Part shown: piece after piece, positions 34,201 to 45,914 of the stretch
How the letters are laid out: every line of letters starts with the position of its first letter
How positions within the stretch are numbered: the stretch's first letter is position 1
Origin: Coleophoma eucalyptorum
Lineage: Eukaryota; Ascomycota; Leotiomycetes; Helotiales; Dermateaceae
Direction of reading: 5' to 3'
DNA length: 64,000 nucleotides
NCBI GenBank assembly: GCA_026120035.1
Contig: JALRME010000005.1
Location: forward strand, 1,054,001 to 1,118,000
Program-made: the position numbers and the translations under genes
The notes under the pieces: generated by a model
Databases searched by the model: none
What the model was told of the DNA's origin: nothing
The model's input: the letters and a program-made list of their open reading frames with translations, nothing else

Positions 34201-37200
34201 GCCAATTGAAGTTATTGAGGGAGCAGCTTTCCGCAGAAAATGATCCCATCCTCAATGATCTTGACAACTATGATCTTGTCCGTGCTGGTCTACTTACAGA
34301 CCTGAGCTCGAAGACGATGAAACCGCAGCTCCGTATCTCGACAATTGGTAAGCAGACTCATTTTCATCTTCTTCCCAAGATTGTCACTTTTGACGAGTTA
34401 CTACTTTGTAATTTATGTTTCTCTCGGTCATGGAACATAGAAACACTTCTACTAAAGCCTCTACCATACCCCAACCTACACTGATATGGCGTGTCTGAGC
34501 CAGATAACTACCAAGGAGAAGAGAGTGACATCGTTCTTGTATCATTGACTAGGAGTAACGACTTTCGCGATATTGGATTCATGGCTGCTCCCGAACGTTT
34601 AAACGTCCTACTCTCCAGAGCCCGCAATGCTCTTATTATGATTGGAAATTCAGAGACATTTATCAATTCACGGAAGGGCCGAGAACTGTGGCGGCAATTA
34701 TTCGACATGCTGAAAGTAGACAATCACGTTTATGAAGGCTTCCCAGTACGATGTGAAAAGCACCATACACGCACAGTTATACTAAGACGCCCCGAAGACT
34801 TCGAGATCAAATGTCCGGATGGTGGATGTGGAGAACCATGGTCTGTAACACAAATACGCATTGCCATTATTAGCATCATAGACTAACTTTGTATAGCAAT
34901 GTGCTTCTCGCATGCGGAATTCATCAATGTCCCCAAAGCTGCCATCAGCTGTCTAATCACTCAAATATCAAGTGTATGGCGGTGATGAAGCAGAAGTGCC
35001 CTAAAGGACATAATCAGTCTTGGAATTGTCATATAGGTGCTCCTCTAACTTGTCGGCACTGTAAACAGGAGCAGCAAGTTGCAGACAAGAAAGCACAGAA
35101 AGAGTTTGAAGAACAGTTAGCGCGTACTGAGAAGCAAGCAAAACATTGTGAAGAGCTTGCCAAGATTGACGTTGCAATAGAAAGTATCAATCGACACTTA
35201 GAAGATGAGCGGCTAAGCTCCGAACAACACGCAATCCTTGAGCAAAAGCGAAATGACCTTGCAGCTGCCCAGAATCATAGAGACAATGCGAAATCTATGG
35301 AATACACGAATAATACTATTAATCTGCGCGAACCACCTCCTATCATGGTGTCAAGGCCAGTCAATGCTCAGGCTACTACAAAGGAAAGCATTGATAATGC
35401 TGAAGATGTGAAAAGGCAAATCAAACCCATCACAGGACTTGAAAATTCTCCGTCCAAGATTGAGTGGCAGCGCCAGAAAGAGCATGAAAATGCCAATAAT
35501 CCTGCTATTGACAAAATCATGAATATGACTGGTCTTGAGGATGTCAAGGCACAAGTGCTGCGGATCAAAGCAAAAATTGAGACTGCAGTTAGGCAAGGCA
35601 CTGATCTAAAAAAGGAGCGACTGGGGTTGGTGCTGCTAGGAAATCCTGGCACTGGTAAGTAGCATTCTTTACATTGAATTTGTGGTACTGATTCTACAAA
35701 GGCAAGACAACAGTCGCCAGGTATTATAGCAAGGTTCTATCATCTTTGAAAGCACTTCCAGGACCTGGCTTTGTTGAAGCTACAGGGTCAGGACTTGCAC
35801 ATGGAAGTATTAAAAAAGTTGAAAATGATCTAGCTACACTTGAGAAGTCAGGTGGCGGTGTCTACTTCATTGACGAAGCATATCAACTTACCGAGGAACA
35901 TAACCACGGTGGGAAAGCAGTCCTCGATTTCTTGCTAACAGTTATTGAGAACTTGACCGGAAGAGTTGTCTTCATATTCGCTGGTTATAGAAAAGAGATG
36001 GAGAAATTCTTTGAACATAATCCAGGATTACCAAGCCGAATTCCCAAGACGCTATATTTTGAGGACTACACCGACCAGGAGCTACTGTCGATGCTCAAGT
36101 ATCAAATAAGTCAATTCTATAGTCGAGGCATAAATGCTGAAGGCGGTATGGATGGCTTGTATATGCGCATAGTCATTCGTCGTCTCGGACGTGGAAGAGG
36201 AAGGCCTGGCTTTGGCAATGCGAGAGCACTTGAAAATGTCTTTGCTAGAATTCGTGACCGGCAGGCAGATCGTTTGACGAAAGAACGCAGAGCTGGACAG
36301 CGTCCAGATGACAACCTACTGACGAGGGACGACTTGATTGGCCCCGATCCTTCTCAAGCAGTTCTCAACTGTGATGCTTGGATTGAGCTTCAAAGCCTGA
36401 CCGGTCTGAAAACCGTAAAGAACTCCGTCAAGGGAATGATTGACCTAATTAAGACCAACTATCGCCGGGAGCTTGAGGAGAAAGCATCAGTCGAGCTCGC
36501 TCTAAATCGTATTTTTCTAGGCTCTCCAGGTACTGGGAAAACAACTGTTGCTAAACTATATGGTCGCATCCTTTGTGACCTTGGTCTCTTAACGAAAGGT
36601 GAAGGTAAGCCATATAGGTATCGCTTGTGTCCGTTTTTATAACTGACTGGCTCAGTTGTTGTGAAGAATCCATCCGATTTCATCGGTGCCCACTTAGGTG
36701 ATTCCGAAGTCAATACTAAGAAAATTCTCTCTTCCACGATCGGGAAAGTTCTTGTCATAGACGAAGCTTACATGCTAGGTCCTAGTGGCGAACAAGGAGG
36801 AGGGAACACAGATTCGTTCAGAACGGCGGTCATCGATACCATGGTTGCAGAAGTGCAAAACGTTCCAGGGGAAGATCGTTGTGTGCTTCTACTTGGGTAC
36901 AAGCCACAGATGGAGCAGATGTTCCAGAAAACCAATCCGGGCCTTAAGCGACGTTTCCAGGTCGAGGATGCATTCCACTTCGAGGATTTCACCGACTCAG
37001 AATTGGAAGAGATTTTGATGCACAAACTCAGAATACAAAATCTGGGTGCAAGTGCAGGCGCAGTCTCTATTGCGATAAACGTTTTGAACCGAGCTCGGAA
37101 TGGTCTCAACTTCGGCAATGGCGGCGAAGTCGAGAATTTGATATCGAAAGCGAAGAAAAACTACCAGACTCGGCAATCGCTCCTACCTCTGGCGGAACGA

Positions 37201-38774
37201 TCGATTGACTTCAAGTTTGAACCACAAGACTTTGATCCAGATCATGACAGAGCTTTAGATGCCGAGAGAAATCTTAAGGGGCTCTTCCAGGACATCGTCG
37301 GCTGCGAGAACATTGTGTCCAAACTCGACGGGTACCTCAAGGTTGCTAAAGGAATGCGAGCTCAGGGCCTGGATCCACGCGGTTCCATTCCCATGAACTT
37401 CATATTCAAAGGGCCACCAGGTAGACTTGATCCTTCCCAGAATGTCAAAATAGATGAGCTTACTGCCCTACAGGTACTGGCAAAACGACGACGGCGCGAA
37501 AGTTTGGCCAAATTTACTATGACCTCGGCTTCCTAGCCAAGGTTGAGGTTGTGGAGTGTTCTGCAAGCGATTTAGTCGGGCAATACGTTGGACAGACAGG
37601 TCCCAGAACAATAAAACAGCTGGAGCGTGGCCTGGGAAAGGTCTTGTTCATCGACGAGGCGTATCGCTTGGGAGAAGGACAATTTGCCCAAGAAGCTATC
37701 AGCGAACTCGTTGACAGCATGACCAAACCGCAATTTGTTGGGAAGATGGTCATTATTCTTGCTGGATACGATAAAGATATGAAAAATCTGCTCAAAGCCA
37801 ACGAAGGACTGAGTAGCCGCTTCCCTGACAATATTAATTTCCCACCGCTTAGTCCTGAAAACTGTCTACTCCATCTGGAAGCCAAGGTGAAAGAAAAGCA
37901 AATTGACATTCCTTCACTCAAAGACTCCAGTTTCTACCAGAAACTTCTGGATATTATCACAGAGCTCTCTATGCTTCCATCTTGGGGGAATGCACGAGAT
38001 GTCCAGACACTAGCAAAAAGCATGGTTCAAGCAGCATACCAGAACAACCTAACGAAAGTGGCCCAACTTACCCTCCCCGGCCCTACCGCACTACAATGTG
38101 CTTACAGCATGTTGAAAGATCATTTAGACCGTGCAAATACGCCATTTTGGAAGCGACCGGCATTGCCAGATCTCTGTCAAGCATTAGACGAAAATCAGCA
38201 AGCTCCTGCTCCGGCTCCACCTCCAGCTGCCAATCCACCAAGTACAGCACAAAGAGCAACCAGCTCAAAAGTGGCCCCTACTAGAGACAGTCACCTCCCC
38301 ACAGCCTGCACCGACCCGACCCGCGATCCAGGAGTTTCAGATGAAGAATGGGACCAGCTGCAACAGGACATCAAGCTCGCCGAACACGAGGCCAAGAAAA
38401 GCACCAAAGAGCTACAAGCACTAGAAGATGCCCACGAAACAGCCAAACAGGCCGAGGAAGAAGCCATGAAAGCCCTCAAATCTGTGTCTACGGCTCAACC
38501 CAGCAGCGAAACCCAGGCCGATGCACTCCTACAGCAACGGGAGCAAGGCAGGATCCGAGAGCTCCAGGCCAAAAGGGAGAGGCAGCGAGTGCAGGAAGCT
38601 TTGGAGAAGCGCAAGGCAGAGGAGCGCGCGAAGCGAGAGAAGGAGCAGAAGGCTCAGGACAGATTGAGGGATATGGGGGTATGTGTTCAGGGATTTCGCT
38701 GGATCAAGCGACCTGGTGGCTATCAGTGTGCGGGTGGAAGTCATTTTGTTAGTGATGTGCAGCTCAAGGGTTAA
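31250..38774 (+). CDS. Giant fusion: ZNFX1-like SF1 helicase, NF-X1 zinc finger, three CbxX/CfqX AAA+ modules
   Basis: Eight exons: 31250-32726, 32778-34055, 34195-34347, 34504-34840, 34897-35654, 35702-36604, 36656-37420 and 37474-38774; 2,323 aa. The helicase core has Walker A GPPGTGKS (about 490-497), VVLVEEAGEILE (about 750), LILIGDHKQLRP, LSQQHRMRPEIS, and DNYQGEESDIVLVSLTRS with NVLLSRARNALIMIGN. This EEAxE type is that of ZNFX1/Hrr1, RNA helicases of RNA silencing and antiviral sensing. Next is a Cys/His NF-X1-type finger (about 1071-1125; CGIHQCPQSCHQ), then a coiled coil (about 1135-1220). Three CbxX/CfqX ATPases follow, with Walker A at about 1330, 1608 and 1888 and Walker B YFIDEAYQL, LVIDEAYML and LFIDEAYRL. 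All three sets look intact. The tail is a charged, Ala/Glu-rich coiled coil ending in a small Cys/Trp/Gly segment. Introns 2 and 3 are long (139 and 156 nt). The role is unknown. Confidence 0.92.
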
Positions 38775-38990
38775 TTCAGGGGGTTATTTTTGTTTGCTTT
38801 AGTTGATAGGATTGCATTGGGGAAACCTTTGAATGAGTCTGTGAGGGTGTTACTTTAGAAAAAGCTAAACTGCTTTTCTCCAAGTCCATTGAAATAAAGA
38901 TATCATTTACGCGAAGATCACTAAGAACCAAGTCGATCCAACCTAAGTACAAAAAAAAAAGCTTAGGTTTCAGTTTTCAGATCTCGCATT

Positions 38991-40482
38991 TCATATTTTC
39001 GATGACAATTCCACATCCGGTGGCCCCGTATGCAATCTACCTTCAAATGGAACCCCCAATCTCTCCTCCCTCATGCGAAAAGCCGCAGGAAACCACTTCT
39101 TAACTTCCTCATCCCCACCCGTCAACATGCCTACTAGCGCCATAGCACTACGGAAACAAAGTACCATTCCATGGCCTTGAAAGCTTGCACTGATCCACAA
39201 TCCTTCCTTCCCTTCGCCAGGAATGGAACCGACAAAGGGAAGTCCATCACTGCTATAGCCCATGATACCCGTCCACTCCTTGCGGATGCGTCCGTCGGGG
39301 TGATCTTCACCCCAGGCTTCAGGACCAAAGTAGCGTGCTGTTGTATCAGTCAAATAGGTGGAAATGATATCGTTCTTCGATCTGTCGTCCGTATTCCCGA
39401 ATTCGGATAGTCCACCAAAAGGAGCCTTCATTAGGCCACCTCCTATGATGATGTCGCCAGCGAATTTGGAACCAATGGGGCGTGGGATCATGTACTCGTA
39501 ACCATCGGCGTAGACAAAGCTATAAGTAACGCCTAGTCCGGATGATGGCTGGTTTTTACCCGGTCTATGGGCAGTGATTTGGCCCCGTAGCGGGACGATA
39601 ACGCCTTGGAATTGCTTTTCGAGGAATGCCGTATATCCATTCGTAGCAAGGACAACTTGCTTCGCCTTAACAACCCCCCTCGAAGTCTCAATTTTCCAAA
39701 GTCCATCATCCCCCTTCGTCACAGCAAGAGCCGGCGTATTCGTCCAAAGCCGCATCTCGCTCTTCAAGCACATCTTCAAGACACCCACCACAAACTTGTA
39801 TGCACTCAAGCTCCCAGCAAAATAGCTCACGCTGCCAACAGGTCTATCACCCTTTGTGAGAAACTTCTTAGCCGTTTCTTCGGCATCCCAGAATTCATAG
39901 CGTGCAGCACCATCCAGGTCCTCAGGCATAGCTTTCCGCATCGCCTCAACAGCAACATGCGCAGAATCCCACTGCTGCTGGTCATATATAATATCGACAG
40001 TATCCCCACTATATAGATCGCAATCGATAGCATGTTTCCGCGAAAAGGCGTGCACATCTTGGATATTCTGGTATTCGAGGCGAGCGATCTTGATCGCCTC
40101 AGTTATGCCGAGCGCTGCGGCGTTGTCAAGGAAGGATTTGTATGATGCAGCTTTAGTATGTCCACCTATAACAAGTAGTTAGCTTTATATAAAATATTTC
40201 AAAGCCCGTCTTCAAAAGCGAGAACGAACCATTCCGACCTGTTGCTCCAGAACAAGCTTGTCTAGCCTCGAGCATAACCACATCCTTCTCACCCTTCTCC
40301 AACAATCCCCACGCAATGCTAGCACCACTGATTCCACTCCCAATAATAACCGTCCCTGCCGTCTCAGGAACTTGCTCCGCACTCATAAAATCGGCAACCT
40401 CGACGTCGGGGGGATCTTGCCAGTAGCTGATGGTGGGATTATCTCGGGGAAGAGAGACGGGGATGGCTGCGCGTTTCTCCAT
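38991..40482 (-). CDS. FAD-dependent oxidoreductase, DAO family
   Basis: Two exons (40230-40482 and 38991-40165; intron 64 nt) give 475 aa. The Rossmann FAD site is TVIIGSGISGASIAWGLLEKG (GxGxxG, about residues 44-64), followed by a VVMLEARQACSGATGRNGGH block, the second flavin-contact strand. Further marks are VVLATNGYTAFLEKQFQG, VPLRGQITA and the C-terminal MGYSSDGLPFVG and GMVLCFRSAMALV, which again contacts FAD. This is the DadA/glycine-oxidase/gamma-glutamylputrescine-oxidase group, so an amine or amino acid substrate is likely, but which one cannot be read. No signal peptide or peroxisomal tail is seen. The ATG at 40480-40482 is preferred because the longer frame has only a TTG. Confidence 0.9.
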
Positions 40483-41139
40483 GATTGATGTTGGGGAATG
40501 CACCAGCTGAGAGTGTTGCAAAGGGTCTAAACCACTGCTGGGGTATATATATATATGAGCGGCTACGCCGTGGGATTCGGTTTCGAAACTACATCTTGAG
40601 CGATGGTGAGAGGTATCTATCGTGGAGGTGTCCAGATACTTGAGATAAGAAAGGTGGGTGGTCTGCGCGTGGACCTGCTGCTTTCGGAACGGCCCCGTCT
40701 ACAATCTGGGGTGGCGCTATTTCATCGCTTAACACACTTCTTTCGAGGTCGTATGCCGTGCTGAGTACTGTTTGTTGGGAAAGTTCAAGTAATCCCACAG
40801 CTTCATTTTCGAACAATCAGTTTCAGAGGCCTCTTAACTAGGACCAGACATCAACGCCGAGTGAAGAAATAGGTTTTGTCGAGAGAAAAAATTGTCAGAT
40901 TCCAGCAACTATTTTACAGCCAGTAGTGCGCCACGTCAGGCCATAAAGACAGCAGATCGCCAGAAACCAAAGACTCCCAAGATACAATACTCTCGTCCCG
41001 AAGCAAGTGCTTGAGAGAGCAAGATACATTTGCCGAAACCAGCCAGCCATAATAACACATATCCATTATTGAGCTCTAATGTCGTTCTGCTATGCAGAAG
41101 AGGTCGTGGAGCTTTTCGGATCTAACCGGATGGGACAGC
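40483..41139. other. Promoter side of the oxidoreductase gene
   Basis: About 650 bases without another gene. The TATA-like tract is listed separately. Confidence 0.45.
40544..40556 (-). promoter_or_regulatory. TATA-like alternating tract
   Basis: A run of TATATATATATAT lies 62-74 bases upstream of the oxidoreductase ATG, a usual distance for a TATA element in a fungal promoter. Confidence 0.5.
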
Positions 41140-41939
41140 TTAGAGCTCTTCACCTTCATGTCCGGCCTTCTTACTCTTCTTCTTGGGTTGTGGTGCTCCC
41201 TCCTTCTTGCAGTGGACGATGAGTCGGGTCCATGATTCTTCTTTGTCCCACTCGAAGCCTGCTAGGACTGGGTTTTCAAGTTCATCATCTGCCTGTAGAG
41301 AGGGACGACAAGTTAGTAGTTGTTCTCGAAAGTCCCCTGCCAGATGTGATTGGCCTGGAATGGAGCAGAGCCGAGCACTCACTTTCTTCCGATATTGCTT
41401 GTAGATTGCATCACATGCATCTTTAATTGTTACGCCTTTCAGATTCCGCGCCGTTACCTCAAGTCCCAGTGGGAAGTGTAGGTCAATCTTCTTGACTGGT
41501 GGTGTTGTGAGCATCTTTTTCAGGTATTCTTTCTCCTCTATCGTGCTTGGAGACTTGTTTATCTTCCTGATGGGTAACAACGTTAGTGGCCGTACAGTGC
41601 AATAGTTTCACGTCAAGTCGAGAGGGGGCGAGCTCAAACGGAGAGCAGTGTTTGGACTTACCAGTTTAGCTTTTGAGTCTCCTTGGCAAGCTCTAATTCC
41701 GTTCCCTCCTTTTCTATACGAAAGTTAGCTATTGAGCCTGATACAAGAGATCCGAATACGCCGAGAGACTCCAGAGGGATGAATTACTTACCTAAATCGT
41801 TGATATTGAAGACACCCGTAGCACTCGAACTTGATCTTCGGTGCTTTGGCTCTCGTGGGGGACTAGATGAGATACCTTGAATGGCAGAATCGACCTTGGT
41901 GAGCTCGTTGGCGTGGGGGATATCCATATCGGCAGACAT
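41140..41939 (-). CDS. Small conserved fungal protein, DUF6699-like
   Basis: Four exons: 41792-41939, 41662-41713, 41383-41566 and 41140-41292; introns 78-95 nt; 178 aa. The spliced product reads FNINDLEKEGTELELAKETQ, then KLNWKINKSPSTIEEKEYLK, a TTPPVKKIDLHFPLGLEVTA block, and VTIKDACDAIYKQYRKKADDELENPVLAGF with a Lys-rich tail. The DLHFPLG...TIKDALDAIY...GFEWD pattern is that of the fungal/basidiomycete DUF6699 domain, of unknown role. The protein is small, soluble and has no targeting signal; the C-terminal KKKSKKAG may be a nuclear signal. The exon phases agree at all three joins. Confidence 0.82.
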
Positions 41940-43901
41940 GATTGGAACTGGGGGGTTTTTTGGTTTGTCTACTTGTTGGTTGTCAAGTAGGCTATGGCTA
42001 TCTCACGATATAGAGTCGTAAGATAGGTCAGGTCAATGGGTGAAGGCTTGAGAAAACAGTTGATAAGAGTCAAGAGTTTTGACGATGGGAATGGTATGGG
42101 TTGTCAGAGACGATGCAGAGGATGATGATAGATTGATGAGATCAAGATTGATGAGAAGCAGAAGAGGAGAGGAGAGGAGGGGGGGGAAGGGGCATTTGAA
42201 GAGGTGATAACCAGCTCGCAGTAGGTTTCAGGGCAAGCGGGGTCGAGCAAGTCATGTCCAGCTCTGCTCTGATTTGCTTTCGGCATGCCAGTCGCGTGAG
42301 CTCCAGATCAGGCAAGGTGTGGAGCTCTGTGAGCTGAGCTGCGAGACGAAAGGAGGGAAGGTGCAAAGCGAGGGCGAGGGAGCGCGAGAGGGAGGTGGCC
42401 ATGGATGATGGTTCGGTGGGAGAGTAGGGTGATTGATGGATGGATGGATGTGTAAGCGATACACAAAGCCCGCAAACGACGCAAGCAGGCATGCAACCTC
42501 AGGCAGGAGAGGGGACGACCAGGTCACCCGGCTTAAGCGGTCCGCTCAGAGCAGACTAGGGCCCCCGAAATCGACGCTAAATTTCTGGGGAAACTGGGGA
42601 AGCACCTGCGCCCGGCCCCACTCAGTGACGACAAGCAAAGTCGTCACTGCCAAAGACTGTATACGAGTATCCAGAGACAAGCCAAGCACAAAACTACACA
42701 ACTTCAAACTCCGTCGACTCCACCAATTCCATTGTCTGCTACAAGTGTCCATCCCTCTGTCCCTGTCCCCCTCTGGTCGGTCGGGTCGATAAGCGCCCTC
42801 GACACCCTCCCCAGATAAGGACCTCCCCTTCCCATTCCTCTCGCGTCTGACCCGTCCAAACTCTACTGCTGGCCACGTCCAATCACTTTATTCACGCACT
42901 GCCCATCCATCCATCTCCTCACGGATAACGGAACGGCATGGGTTGGAGCATGGCATGGCATGGGCGATGGGGGTTAAACGCGAAGATAGCATGACAAACG
43001 AAAGTCACCCTACATAGCTCCTGCCATAGGGTGAAGATGGGTGGCGTGACCCACGTTGAGTCGTGAGGTGAGGGGCTTTGGCGGATCATTCGAGTTTGGC
43101 ATTGACAATTTGGCGGCCTTGGGTCAAGTGACACGTCAGTCGGATATGCGAGCGAAGCACCTACCGTCGAACACCTGATCTGATCTATTTCCGTGCCTTG
43201 ATGTACCTCCACTTCAACCCTCGGTACCTGAGAGTATATGCATAGTCTGCTCTTGCGAGATGGCGATAGATCTACGCATCCAGGCACTTGATCACCGAGC
43301 TGCCGAGCCGCTGTTCCAATATACTTCCACCCACGACCAGTTGGCAAACTATGGCCTATCTCCAGCCCGCTGCCCTCCCATTGATCGAGCAATCTTACTT
43401 TTCCTTCTCATGATTTGCGCCGGAATCTCCCTACCAGCCACATTCCCCTACCTCAATTCAATTTTCACAAGCTGGTAAAAGTCACGTTGATTGTTGGAAG
43501 TCAGGTGCTTTTGACGACATCCGATGCGACCTCCCGTCACTCACATGGGGTAGATTACATCGACGGATGGAGGCAGGCACCTCGCTCGCCTCAGACACGA
43601 CACTTCACTCTCCTGTTCTCTTTTGACTCAGTTCCTCCCTGGTGCAGCCTGGTCCCAGCTCTAGCATTGAGGACAATATGTATCTATCTTCGAGGCTCTT
43701 TAAGGTACTGATAGTGAAAAGCCGTCCGTCCTTTTAGCTCTAATCAAACTCCATATTCGAACATTGCATCCCTTCCGTAAAAAATACCGTTTCCCTATTT
43801 GCTACTTCACAAATTTCCTACATCCCTACTCAAACACTTCCAACCTTCCCATGCTCACATTACAGCCGCAATTCAGTGTGGCCATGAAATATTTGCGTCC
43901 T
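41940..43901. other. Long gene-free, CT/GA-biased intergenic region
   Basis: Almost 2 kb upstream of the DUF6699-like gene. There is a strongly purine-biased run at about 42154-42193 that ends in nine G, a short ATGG microsatellite near 42434-42450, and pyrimidine-rich stretches near 42800-42925. Several frames of 60-160 codons exist, but none has a motif or a plausible gene structure. Confidence 0.45.
42154..42193. repeat. Purine tract with (GAGAG) units and a G run
   Basis: A run of A/G with GGAGA repeats ending in nine consecutive G. It lies about 215 bases upstream of the DUF6699-like start, as polypurine tracts often do in fungal promoters. Confidence 0.6.
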
Positions 43902-45264
43902 TCAATCTCTGTTTCCATCTCCGAAGCTTTCCGCCTTCGGGCGACCAATCTTCACACCCTTAAACCCTAATCCAGCGACACCAGCGTTATCACTCCGTCC
44001 ATTTCCATAACCGTCGCCCAGAACCTTACTCAATCTCCGCACCCATTCATTCCGGTCAACCATCCTCCCACCAATGGGCAAGAGCTTTTCATTCCTCTCA
44101 ATCCGTGCAAACGCCTGTTGATACTCCCAAAGACTCTGGCGTGCTTCTTTGGTCATGCAGAATGCTTCTAGATGTATAAATACTCGCCGGTGAATTGGTG
44201 TTGTATCTCCTTCTGAGTCTCCATCTCCTTTGCAGGGATCCCTGTTAGCTTTCCCGGGATCTCGAAGTGCTAGTTGGAATTCATCATTAATAAGTCGATC
44301 TTGTGTGGCGCGGAACCGTCCGCACCAGTAGGAATGTGGGTGTGCAATGGTGATTTGGCGAGGGTTTGTGAAGACAAGTGGTGGAGATATTGTGGCTTTG
44401 TGTAAGACGAGGGGTTTTACTGAACCAGAGGTCAGGTTGTTGATGTTCGTGTCGGCTATGCCGAGTGATTGTCTAGATCTGGAAGACGACATGGTAGAAC
44501 GGGAAAGAGAAGTCAGGCTTGATATCATATTAAAGGTTCGTGACCTTGGGAGTGAACCTTTCTCGGTCGCTATAGGTCGTATAGGTTTGAGAGTTGGTGA
44601 TATAGAACCAAGGAGATGTAGCGCCTTGGGCATTGCATCTTGGAAATTCTGATGCCTGTTAGCATTGATGCTCACATCGATGTCTCTATAAACCTACTTC
44701 TTTCTGCTCTGACAATAAGACCGGCGTACTGACATAGCAACGGCCTTGAGGGTGCTTTTTATCGTAGGTAGGAGTAGGAATGCGAGACAATGATCCTTCA
44801 CGAAGCGGCTTTCGAGGTATTGGCTGCTGCAAACGTGGCACTAGAGCCGGCAGGCTGAGATCGTTCGTGGAGGCTGATGCAGTAAGACTAGAGCTAGCGA
44901 CGGTCGGTACACTATAGAGAGGTTGGTTTGGAAGAGTAGTTGTTGTCTGTCGACGATCACGATTGGACGGTACAACATTTTGTTCTGAATAGGTTGAGGC
45001 CTGGCCGGAATACTTTGTAGATGGAGGTCGAGATGTCTTTCTTGCCCTTTGGATTGAGCTCGCCCTTACAAGAGGAGTTCCGGGCTGTGGCAGAGATTGA
45101 CATGGCGTTGCTTGGTGTTTTGAAGAGTAGCTTGTAGAGTATGCGAGTTGAGCGGATTGATATGCATCTTGGATACTTGGACTTGACTGCGATTCTGGTA
45201 GCTGTAGGTATCTACCATACGAAGCTCGATATCTCCGAGGCGTATATAACACCTCACTCGGCAT
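43902..45264 (-). CDS. Uncharacterised Ser/Thr-rich fungal protein
   Basis: Two exons (44698-45264 and 43902-44648; intron 49 nt, donor GTAGGT, branch GCTAACA) give 437 aa. The first 240 residues are disordered-looking: rich in Ser, Thr, Pro, Gln and basic residues, with many SxxR/RxxS sites suited to kinases. The only globular part is C-terminal: ITIAHPHSYWCGRFRATQDR, then an RRVFIHLEAFCMTKEARQSL block and a helical tail, a fold seen in uncharacterised ascomycete proteins. No catalytic motif, membrane helix or signal is visible. The acceptor after GGCATCAG is chosen because it alone keeps the phase. Confidence 0.7.
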
Positions 45265-45914
45265 GGTTAGAGCATTCCTGGGTTTGACATAGACTGGCGA
45301 TGTGATATACAGACTTGGATATCTTTGAAAAGATAACCTGAATGCTCACATGCAAAACCTCAGTGTGGTGAGATTGACCTTGAGAGGATTTGTGGTGGCG
45401 ATGATATGGCAGAGTTGCTTACGGCTTACGAAGGAATAACCTCAGATCCTAATACGACGGAAACTGGCATGATATTTGAAATAGACGAGGTGGGCTGGAA
45501 GGTGGGTTTGAATACGATGCTGAGGCAGGAGCAATCCGCTGTTTTTTACAGCTCAACCTCAGATGAAGCTATCTACAAACTCGCAAGCGAGCAGGAAATG
45601 AACTTTAAAGCCAACAGGTGCTTATCTTCCCATGATCGCCTGTCTACAGTTCCTCATCAACAATTTTTGGTACCCATTACTCTATCCATAACCCATTGCT
45701 GTTCTCAAACCTCAATATCCATTGATAACTTTGGATATGGGCCGCGATATAAAAGATGGATAATTGGATGTGGGAGAGGATTGCAGTATGAAAAGCCCCA
45801 AATAAAAGTGAGAGGTTCTTTTAATAATAGACTCGCTGCATTATTCATAACTCTATGGCTGTAGCACTTACAATTATTAGAGCATTTCTACGTCTCTAAC
45901 TCTAAGACGCCGTA
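45265..45914. other. Intergenic region
   Basis: Contains an ATG-started plus-strand frame of 152 aa (45406-45864) with no recognisable motif, between the start of the Ser-rich gene and the end of the TANGO2-like gene. I do not call it a gene. Confidence 0.4.

Noticed and set aside
42142..42792. Several overlapping 60-120 codon frames on both strands
   Set aside because: They result from biased purine/pyrimidine composition; no domain or gene structure.
45406..45864. 152-aa ATG-started frame
   Set aside because: No similarity to a known fold, lies in the divergent upstream zone of the Ser-rich gene; no intron or signal evidence either way.
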